A stretch of 54,704 nt of DNA from a virus. Under the pieces are notes generated by a model that saw only the letters and a program-made list of their open reading frames with translations, made no database searches and was not told the origin of the DNA. The position numbers and the translations under genes were made by a program. Below, in pieces: positions 33,540 to 43,000 of the stretch; position 1 is the stretch's first letter, and the number at the start of each line of letters is the position of its first letter. The stretch covers positions 1 to 54,704 of IMG/VR virus record IMGVR_UViG_3300008448_000108; one strand, 5' to 3'.

Positions 33540-33854
33540 TCACTTATTAACAACTATTTCTAGGTTATCTTCAATGATCTTACAGAGTGGTAACATCTCA
33601 CCTGTATTAGTTCTGAATTTATGATTAATTGTACATGTTACACTTGAGCCATTATCTAATTGTACTTCAAACACTTTTAGTTTTCCATGATAATGATTAT
33701 CTTTTACTTGAATAACTACATCTTTTCCGGACTCCTCATCTCTGCTACGAACCCAACATCCTGGCTGTACATTCTGAATTTCAACATCTTGCCAAAGTTC
33801 ACGCCCTGAAGAGTCTCTGGTCATGATGCTGATTAATTCATCAAACCTCAAGGA
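33540..33854 (-). other. N-terminal half of a split intein (Int-N, 104 residues)
   Basis: Residues 783-886 of the polymerase N-half. Ser1 (TCC at 33852-33854) follows extein Arg (CGC). It has block A-like SLRFDELISIMTRD, a block B-like segment SSVTCTINHKFRT holding the TxxH form, and a C-terminal tail ending EIVVNK before a stop. There are no homing-endonuclease motifs. Fusion of this piece to the 37-residue Int-C would give an intein of about 141 residues, a normal mini-intein size. Confidence 0.92.
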
Positions 33855-36200
33855 GCGGTTGAAGCCATATAGGCCAAATGGTTCAATTTGCTCATCCCAG
33901 ATTCTCTTTGCTTCTTCATATTTCATGCCAGATACTTTCATGCAATCTGCAATAAAATTAGCTTCTGTTTTAAGAACTAGATCTGGATCCTTACCCTTTA
34001 GCTTTGTAATTTTGCGAAGAGCATCTGCCTGGTTAAGATCCCAACCTGCACAATCCTTTGCGATTGTCATCATTCCTTCCTCATAAAGAGAGACGCCATA
34101 AGTTTTCTTTAGAGAGTTCTCCATTTTTGGATGAATATATTCAATATCTTCTACTCCAAGCTTTCTGTTGATATAATCATTTCTTTGATCTGGAGAACAG
34201 GAGGGGCGACCCAAGGCATTGATATCTGAGATTTCCTCAATGTTTCTTGGCTTAATCTTCATACAAAGTGGCGTTAGTGATGATTCCAACTGAAAGACAC
34301 CAGCAGTTTCACCTCGTCCAATCATCTTGAAGGTGTCTGTATCACCCAAGGGAATGTTATCAATCTCAATTTCTTCACCCTTGTTTTCTTTGATAATTCT
34401 AAAGGCATCATCAATAACATTTAAGGTATTCAAGCCAAGAAGGTCCATCTTGATTAGACCATTATCTTCACACCGAGTTTTTTCCCACTGAGTAACTACA
34501 AGCCCTGATTCAGCATCAATTCTTAGCGGAGCAACTTCATAAAGTGGACGATCACTAATAACTACACCTGCAGCATGAACACTCCAGTTTCTAGTTAGAC
34601 CTTGGAGCTTACAGGCGTTTTCATATAGCTCTGGATATTTTTTCATGTAGGCTGCAAACTCTTTGCTTTCTTTCATTGCCTGCTCTACGGTTTCTGAGTC
34701 GGGCATGATAGATGTTAAATGATTTGCAATTTTAAATGCTTCTGATTTATCACCACCTAATTCAAGGCTTCTGGCTACGTCTTTAATAATAACTTTTGGT
34801 GAGAGAGTAGACCAATTACTAATGGATGCAACCTTTTCTGCACCATATTTTTCTTTCAGATACTCTTTTACCTTTGCAGGGTCTGCGAAATCCGAATCAA
34901 TATCGGGGAAGCTTTTCTTCTCTTTATTCTGAAATCGCTCAAAAAGTAGATCATATTTTATGGGATCAACTGTTGTAATTCCAGTTAAATAGGCAACAAT
35001 CGAGCCTGCCGCGCTGCCTCTCGCGGGTCCGGTAGGCATCTTCTGATCTTTAGCCCAATTAATAAAATCTGCAACAATTAGCATATAAGAAGAGAAGTTC
35101 TTTTCCTCTAGTACGTTAAGCTCTTTTTTTACTCGATCCCAATATTCACGCTTCTGATCATCCGTTAAGTCTACTAGCTTCTCTTTAAATCCCATCATGC
35201 ATCGGTAACGTAGATAGGATTTATCCTCTTCTACATCAGGACAAGCCTTTGCACTCCAGCTTTTAAACTTCTGATAATCCTTTTCTTGCTGAATTGGAAA
35301 CTTTGGAAGAATAGCACCTTTTGGCTCAATATAAGTTGGATTGTCACAAGAATTTAAAATCTTGATAGAATTTTCCATTCCCTTCTTGGCAATATCTGGT
35401 CCAAAAAAGGATGTAATTTCTTCATATGTTTTAAGATACATATCTTGCACGCCATAACGAAATCTATCAGGATCATTCACTGGTTTCTTATCTTTGATGG
35501 CTAACATGAAATCGTGATACTTGGCGTGATCCTTATCTCGATAGTGTGCATCACAAGTGATAACGTATGGAATTTTTTTATCATGAGAAAGTCTAATCAT
35601 TGCTTCATTTAGCTTTCTTTGATTAACTTCCTTGCCATTCTTTCCTGTGGCTTGGAGATCATGTGGCTGGATCTCAAGGAAAAAACGATCTTTAAAAATA
35701 GCATTAAACCGATCAAGATAGCATAGGGCTTCTTGTTCGTTTTCTTCGGTAATTAGAGTTTTTGCAATCAGTCCATTAGAGCAGGCAGTAAGAGCAATAA
35801 CTCCTTGGTTGAATTGCTCAATATGCTCCCAAGAAAGTCGTGGGGTTTGCTTACCCATATAGCCAGAGACTTGATTCCGATAAGCCTCATAGTTTAGGCG
35901 AAGAATATTTCGATAACCTACTTCGTTTTGAGCAAGGAGAACCAAATGGTAATTCTTCTTATCAGCAAGATCTGGAGTGAAGTATGCCTCCATACCTGGA
36001 ATCAATTTAACTCCATGCTTCTTGCTAGCCTTCCAGGCATCAAAGATTGCAGTCATTGTACCGTGATCTGTAACTGCAACGCCAGGGTGATCTACCTCTT
36101 TTGCGCGAATAAATAAATCCTCTACATCATTCATACCGTCTAATGGAGAACCCAATTCGGTATGATTGTGCAAAGACACAAATGGTCCTGAAATTCCCAT
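33540..36200 (-). CDS. dnaE: DNA polymerase III alpha, N-terminal half with N-intein
   Basis: This is an 886-residue protein. The PHP domain starts with FVSLHNHTE (His11, His13) and DHG; the polymerase core has GPARGSAAGSIVAYLTG and the catalytic FPDIDSDF (Asp433, Asp435), and a third metal Asp is likely in LIKMDLLGLN. The N-extein ends YGFNR at residue 782. Residues 783-886 are an N-intein. The remaining polymerase, starting SHSVSYSH, is encoded in the 28979-30013 gene. Seven genes lie between the halves. Without trans-splicing this half would lack the C-terminal fingers continuation and OB fold. There is no 3'-5' exonuclease insertion. GGAGG precedes the start. Confidence 0.95.
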   Translation of the reverse strand: MGISGPFVSLHNHTELGSPLDGMNDVEDLFIRAKEVDHPGVAVTDHGTMTAIFDAWKASKKHGVKLIPGMEAYFTPDLADKKNYHLVLLAQNEVGYRNILRLNYEAYRNQVSGYMGKQTPRLSWEHIEQFNQGVIALTACSNGLIAKTLITEENEQEALCYLDRFNAIFKDRFFLEIQPHDLQATGKNGKEVNQRKLNEAMIRLSHDKKIPYVITCDAHYRDKDHAKYHDFMLAIKDKKPVNDPDRFRYGVQDMYLKTYEEITSFFGPDIAKKGMENSIKILNSCDNPTYIEPKGAILPKFPIQQEKDYQKFKSWSAKACPDVEEDKSYLRYRCMMGFKEKLVDLTDDQKREYWDRVKKELNVLEEKNFSSYMLIVADFINWAKDQKMPTGPARGSAAGSIVAYLTGITTVDPIKYDLLFERFQNKEKKSFPDIDSDFADPAKVKEYLKEKYGAEKVASISNWSTLSPKVIIKDVARSLELGGDKSEAFKIANHLTSIMPDSETVEQAMKESKEFAAYMKKYPELYENACKLQGLTRNWSVHAAGVVISDRPLYEVAPLRIDAESGLVVTQWEKTRCEDNGLIKMDLLGLNTLNVIDDAFRIIKENKGEEIEIDNIPLGDTDTFKMIGRGETAGVFQLESSLTPLCMKIKPRNIEEISDINALGRPSCSPDQRNDYINRKLGVEDIEYIHPKMENSLKKTYGVSLYEEGMMTIAKDCAGWDLNQADALRKITKLKGKDPDLVLKTEANFIADCMKVSGMKYEEAKRIWDEQIEPFGLYGFNRSLRFDELISIMTRDSSGRELWQDVEIQNVQPGCWVRSRDEESGKDVVIQVKDNHYHGKLKVFEVQLDNGSSVTCTINHKFRTNTGEMLPLCKIIEDNLEIVVNK

Positions 36201-36241
36201 ATTTCCTCCAGAATATTCTTTTGAAATTATTACAATATTCT

Positions 36242-36637
36242 CTAATCTATGTCTAGAATTATATTTTGATTGCCATAATGCCGTCTAGAACCTTTAGTTA
36301 TCATGGTAGTCTTACCAGCATTTAATGGCGGTCCAAAAGCAGAATATACTTTCTTTTTGAAAGTTTCATAACGATATTTAGCAAAGTACTGTTCAACAAC
36401 TGATTTATATGCAATAACGGTTTCATATCCATACCACTCTGCATATATAGCTTCAATTATTATTTTTGTTGTTTTGCCCACACCCCTATTTAGGCTTGGG
36501 ATATCGACATCTTTGTTTTCAAGAAAATGAGTAATTTTTTTAAATAACATCTCTCTAAATAAGGCAAGCCGCTGGATCTCCCAATCTTTTTGTGGAAGAA
36601 GTCCAGCGGCCTGATAGAAAGAGTCTATATCAATCAT
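36242..36637 (-). CDS. Small P-loop-like protein, possible NTPase fragment
   Basis: This is a 131-residue protein with NRGVGKTTKIIIEAIYAEWYG, resembling the terminase-type Walker A (R-x-V-G-K-T) followed by a helix and strand; the C-terminal GNQNIILDID could be a Walker-B strand, but the chain ends there, so no C-terminal half of an ATPase domain is present. It is either a remnant, a dimeric mini-ATPase, or not an NTPase. The start overlaps the upstream stop by four bases, and it ends 42 bases before the polymerase N-half. Confidence 0.65.
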   Translation of the reverse strand: MIDIDSFYQAAGLLPQKDWEIQRLALFREMLFKKITHFLENKDVDIPSLNRGVGKTTKIIIEAIYAEWYGYETVIAYKSVVEQYFAKYRYETFKKKVYSAFGPPLNAGKTTMITKGSRRHYGNQNIILDID

Positions 36638-37050
36638 TCAACCAAATCGGCAATATTAGTATAGATATCAACCGATGCACTAATGTCAATGTCTTTTTTG
36701 AGTGCTCTAATGGCTAGATCAATTTCATCACGAGGAACGCCATTTTGCTTTGCATCTGAAATTAGCTGACGCTTTTCTTCAACGTGCTCATTTACAATTT
36801 CAACATATCCTTGAATTACTGCGCTATTGGTAATTGCATTCTTTCGCTCTTCTCGCAGCTGCTTAATTTCATCATCAATTCTTTGAATGTCATCATTTGA
36901 TAAGATAGCTTCTCGCAATTCTGATTTTGCTTCCTTGATCTTGGAAGAAATAGCTCCAAGATCCTTAACGAAATTTCTAACTGCAGTTTTGTCGGCTACT
37001 TTTGGTTCTGGACTCAAAGGATTAATTGCACCAATTAGTTCACTAGACAT
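36634..37050 (-). CDS. Coiled-coil hypothetical protein
   Basis: This is a 138-residue, almost wholly helical protein with alternating charged and hydrophobic residues (KDLGAISSKIKEAKSELRE, IDDEIKQLREERKNAI), likely a coiled coil. It is translationally coupled to the P-loop-like protein (ATGA). It may be its partner. No family is recognised. Confidence 0.65.
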   Translation of the reverse strand: MSSELIGAINPLSPEPKVADKTAVRNFVKDLGAISSKIKEAKSELREAILSNDDIQRIDDEIKQLREERKNAITNSAVIQGYVEIVNEHVEEKRQLISDAKQNGVPRDEIDLAIRALKKDIDISASVDIYTNIADLVE

Positions 37051-37099
37051 TCAACCTCCTCAATTAAACAGTTTGTACATATTATAAACTTCGAACAAC

Positions 37100-40000
37100 T
37101 CAATCTTCAAATACTTCATCGCCAGGTAGTCCTCTAAATAAAACCGAGGAATCATCTGACCAATTAGCTAGGCCCTTGCGCCTATCCATTATCATACCTG
37201 GGAGTTTTTTGGACCTCAAAGAATTCTTATTAGAATCTTTGGCCTGGTGATCTAATACGTAATTTCTATCTTTAGAACCAGCAGCCATTTCTTCATACAT
37301 TGCTTCTATTTCCTCCATATTTATAGAGGTTATATAGTTCTTAGAATTTGATTCTAATGATTCAGCAATAGTTTTCAAATCGTGAGTCAATCCCATCTTC
37401 TCTGCAGAGGCTCCAAGGATAGCTTGGGTTCTGGCATTATTTGCCGCAGAAGAAAGGTCGTCAATATCCAAAACGGCATCATCAACGCCTTGTTGTGTAT
37501 ACATATATTGTATATAGCTGCCTGCATTATTTTCATCAGATCTAGATATGACATCAAAATATTCACCAGGTAGATTTAGCCAATCAGTCTTTGAAATAAA
37601 GCTATTGATTGAAGAAATAACATTTGGATCTAATCCGCTTGGAGTTAGGATATCCTCAATGCCTACCTTCATTCCGTTTACATTTAAAGCGTTCAGTATT
37701 GGCTGAAGGTTATATACCTTGGTTATAAATCTTTTTAATCTTTCTTTCTCAATATTACTAATCGAAAATCCTCGTATTTCTGGATTATTTATAATCATAA
37801 GTGCTTTATAGGGACTTACCAACTGTGTAGATAACATAGAGCAGGCGTCATTTGCCTTATAACCCTTAGGATCCTTTGGTAATGGAAGCTGTGATTTTGA
37901 GCTATCAAATGGTATGTAAGAGCTATTGCTATTAAGCATTAATTGCCTGGTTGATATTTTGTCAACCTCTGGCTGAATAGTACTCAAGAAATCTCTCTTC
38001 AAGATTGCTTCTGCCATTTTCAAATCTTTTGGACTAGAAGAATATTCAGCTCTAGCTTGCATTAGGCTAGTTTCATATTCCTTTTTTGCTTCTATAATTT
38101 TTCTTTCAGCATTTCTTATGTAGTCTATATCTTCTGGGCTTCTTCCTCTTTGTAGTAGTGGAGTTATATTTAATGGTGCCCCTTCAAAGTTAACTTCAAA
38201 GTTGTAATCAAAGATGGCAATATTTTTTGCATTACTTACCTCTTGTTTAGAACCGCCGGAATTATACTTTGAATCTTCTACTGGTAGTAGCATACCAACA
38301 TAGCCCCAAGCATCTGAGAATCCACCAGAGTCTGAGAATAATGTATTTTCCCATTCAATATCTGATCCGCACCATCTAGTTTGATCTTTTACCTTAGGTC
38401 TTGTTGCTCCGATTTGTAGCTTGCTATTGTTAAAGTTTGGATGCATAACCAGAGGAGGCTCCTCTGGTGGAGAAGAAAGACCAACCTCTAAGCTTTGAGC
38501 TGTTATTCCAGAACGTAGAGATTCTGGTAGAGTTAGCTTTACATAATAGGAGTTTACAAGAGACCCCGCTGTGACACCTGTAAGGTCATCAGACTCTTTT
38601 AGCGTAACTTTTGAACCATCAATATTTTTGCAAACTATTGCAAAATTTGTAATAGGAACATTTATAACTTCAATTATAAATTCTTGGCCAAAAGAAATTG
38701 AGGTATTAAATGATTTTATATCTACAAGATCAGCCTTGCCCTTACCCTTTAGACCTATTTTTGATACAGCAGGAGATCTAGAAGAGCTAACTAGGAAATC
38801 ATTATTTATTATTTCATATTTAATTATAGATCTATCCTTTGGCGATAAAGTTTGTGATAATTTTTCATTCTCTTTTGCCAATATTAATTCCGCTTCTTCT
38901 TTGGAATCAGAAGAAATATTATATAAAGTAATAATGTTAGGCTGCCTATTTGGAGCGACTGAGAACTTACCAGCAGACTCTATTATCTCATACCTAATCT
39001 GACCAACATCTGATGGGGATAGTAATCCGTTTAATCTGCTATTCTCTTCAAAAAGGATCCTTTCTGCCTGCTGCCTTGTTGGAGCGGACATCGTTGCAAG
39101 TACTATTTTTGATGGCTGCCTATTTGGAACAATAGAAAAAGACTTTACCCTTTGCAAATCACTAACGAAGGCATAGCTTTTTGATACATAAGGAATTCGC
39201 TGCCTCATTGGAGAACGTCTATTTGTTTTAGTCTCAGGATTGTTGGGGTCGCTAGACATTCTCATAGTTTTTGCAGGAAGATTTCTAGAGAGATTATTTA
39301 GAATATCTCTAATAGATTGACTTGGATTTGTATCTTTAATTCTGTTTGCTACATATTTCTTAGCTTCAATCAAAGCCTGAGGAGAGAATACTGTATTTTT
39401 GACATCAGCCAATCTAAGCATTAGCTCATTATACAACAAGTCCATTCTTATTGGATAAGCCTTGGAGCCAGGAACTATAGAGGGGAAAACATCTTCAGAC
39501 TGATCACCCTCTAGTAGGTCTTCCAGAATGGAAGAAGGAAGTTTACCTATAAGAGTTGTAATTCCACCTGCATCTGCTGGATTTAATAATATCTGTGGGC
39601 TAGAAAGATCTATATTTAAATCAAAACCAACGTAATCAAATAAGTTGTTTTTGTTAAAATATTTCTGATATAGTTGTGACATTACCTTGGCTAAAGCTAT
39701 TCCGTATGAAACTATTACGAGCCTACCGCCATACGCCCGTGTTTCAACATTTGATCTTTGTGCTTTAAACCAAGAGTCTCTAATTAGATAAGATATAAAA
39801 TCACTATCCTTCATCATGATAGCGGCAAATTGTGCTCCAACATCTTCGGAATTTCTACCGTCTGTATACTTCTTGAAACTTGGTATTTCATACAGAGTAG
39901 TATCGACAGCTTGTAATATCACTTTATATGAGACTTCTTTATCAATGCTTTCGATATTTATTCCCTCCGCGTCAACAATATCATTCATATTTTCTACAAC

Positions 40001-43000
40001 GGAAAGGATGTGCGGAAATATATTCTTGATCTCTTTCTTGAGAGAACCTTCTACTCCAGTAACAAACTGATTGAATTTATCTCCTAAGTTTGGAAGTGTA
40101 GCCTTAGTTGTTGATAAAATCAAATTTCTATAGTTTTGTATAAACCTATCAGATATATCTTGTTCGGCTGGTTGTGAGCTTACAGCATTGAGCATTGCAT
40201 TAGATGTTGCTGCCTTAGTATATCCATTAATAGTATTTAGGTACTTCCTTATAATTTCCATCAAGGCATAGTATTTTGGCCTTGTTTGATTTAAGAATAC
40301 CATCTTCCATCTTTTATTTCTATAATCGTAACTGGATCTTAAGGGTAGAACCTGTGTTCCTGGTAGCTGTCTGCCTTCAACAAGTGAGGCTTCTGATAGG
40401 CTATCATACTGTTCCCCATCCTTATTCTCACCAGAGGCTGATAGAGACTCAATTCCAGACTGTGTTGAGCCTTCCCCATCATCACCTTCTACATCCCCAA
40501 TGGAAATTTTTCCAGTGATACGTGGCTTTGTCACAGATATCTTTGAAGTATATGTCTCTGTTGATAACCAGGCAGAATCTCTAACGTTATGCTTCTTGCT
40601 TAAGAAGTAATTTTTAATTACACCATTTTCATCTGGAACTTCGAAAATTAATAATGCCTTAGAATAATCTGGATTTTCTTTTTCTGCAGATACAATCCTA
40701 GCAGCTTCAGGTACGTTTAGCCAATCTTTATAAACTTTAGCATTTTTGTATGGTATAGAGCCATCATATTCTTGCAAAATACCTGTTGAAATTAACCTAC
40801 TAGCATTTTCCAATCCAGTTGCTACAGAAACATTTAAAAACTTAGAAGATCTGCTTGGATCATAATGAACTGCAGAATAAGCCTCTCCAAATTTTAAGCT
40901 ATCTTCAATTTTAAATCTATGTCCAAAGGGGCATACTAGATATATTTTACCTAGAATTCTATTGAAGGTTTCTGCATCACTAAAACTACCAATACCCTTT
41001 GATGGCTTTAGAGGCTTTGAAGCATAAGCTATAATCTCTGAAACTTTATTAATCCTTTCTTCTGACCTATAATCAAATGCAATCTTTCTGACCTCATGAC
41101 TATATTTTGCAGAGGTTTTATTCATTGCATAGTACTTTTCTAAATCGGCATTAAGAGCCATAATATCTTGTGGATCCATGCCATTTTGAACTAGGTAGTT
41201 TAAGAACTTATAATAGTCCTGAGGTGAATCCTTAGCAGTAGATAATAAGCATTCTAATATAAATTGATTTCCAGCATTCTCATCTCTATTGAAGGAAGAG
41301 ATTGAGGTTGGTGCTGCGCAAACCATAAATGCAACTGTTCCATTAGGAATACTTGCTTGAGATCCATCAGGATTTGTTGGTGGCACGAAGCTGCCACCGC
41401 CAGAAGGTCCACCCTTTGATATTACAAGATTTCTATGAAGCTTTGAAGAATCTTTGTCTGGATTAGAAATATGACATGGGCATGCAAAAGTTAATGATGA
41501 AAATTTATAACCACTCCTTAATAACACAGAAGAGGAGGGGTCAACAGCATCGGTGCCTTGAGAGATTCTTGCTGGTACATCTTCATCCTTTAATGATCTT
41601 AGGCTTCCATTAAATTGGGGCTGAGAAGCAATTCTAGATGAAAGTATAGTACTCTTCACAGGACTTGTACTTGCACCACAATAAGATCCTGGAGAGCCTT
41701 GACCATTATAAACTGGAAGTGAAGGACACTTAACAGCCATTTCGTTAATACTCTTTCTTCTTGAGACTTCCTTGCCGCCTGCTCCCAATAATGCAGCAGC
41801 CCTTCTATGCCAGCCCTCTCTGTGCTTTTGAGAGTCAGAGCTTAGAACTAGCGCAGTAATTTCATCCCATGTATATCCTTGAGAGGCTGCGTCTTGATTT
41901 ACTAGCTTGTTCACAAATTCAAATTCTAACCTGGCATTACGATCTTCACTTGCAGAACTCTTTTCTTCTTCAAGCTCCTCTTCTTTATATCTTCTGCCAG
42001 TTCGAGGTTTAAATCTGTCCGCATATTTTTTTACAATCTTATATCGGACATCTTCTCCCTGTATATTTCGGCGCATACTATCATCTGTCAGAACTGTGAA
42101 TGTTCCATCAGATTCTTCTTTGACGGGAGATACTACGGAAACAGTAAATCCTCTTTCTTCTTTTGGAATAGATGTATTGTAGCCGAGGGTTGAAGGAATC
42201 ATCTTAAAACAAACTGGGCATGGTCTTAATCTATAATCAGTTTCTATGTTGTAGACCGATGATAATCCCATGTTTATTATATATTGGAATTTAAGGCTTG
42301 ATGCAGAAATGAAATTATCAATAGAGCCATTAAAACTTGGAGAAAGGTAATTTCCTAATTTATTATAAAATGATTTAACTGCGGCAGAGGATGATTCAGT
42401 TAAAATCTCATCGTACTCTGATGGCTGAACGCCATAGCCCATTGCCTTTATATACTTCTCTAAAGAGCTATATGCTGATGCTAAAGCTGAAGAATCTGCT
42501 TTAAGCTGACTTGTACCTGCAGCAAAGAACTTAGAAGAGCGACCGCCAGAAAGTGATAAGGTTATATAATATAGAATATATTTGATACTTTGATCTGCTA
42601 TGCCAGAAACAATTGCTGAATTATTAAGTATTCTATAAGAACAAGCTCTTTCTAAAAACTCTTCCTTTACCTTATCAATTTTTAATAACTGTGCAGCTTT
42701 TACTTCGCTTTCTTTTTGTGAAGTTGGGATTATGGATTCTATTCTAGATCTGTATTCATTTATAGACTTATGAGTATCAAGCTCTGCCTTCTTTACTGTA
42801 TACATTATAGAATTAAATTCTCTAGATAAGCCACCCTTATTTTCAGAACCAGAACCCTTGGAAGCTAGCTTATACATATCTACAATTCTAGAAATTATTT
42901 TTGTAGAAAAAGATTCCAAAGCGGGCAAATCTATGCTAGGAAGATTGCCTGCAGATAAGTCTTCAAAAGTTGCATTTCTATCTGGAAAGTCAATAAAGGC

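Noticed and set aside
28979-36200. Polymerase halves as a simple frameshift or assembly break of one gene
   Set aside because: Each half has an in-frame stop or start with intein sequence exactly at the break, the C-half has its own GGAGG site, and several coherent genes lie between; a frameshift would not create two intein pieces.
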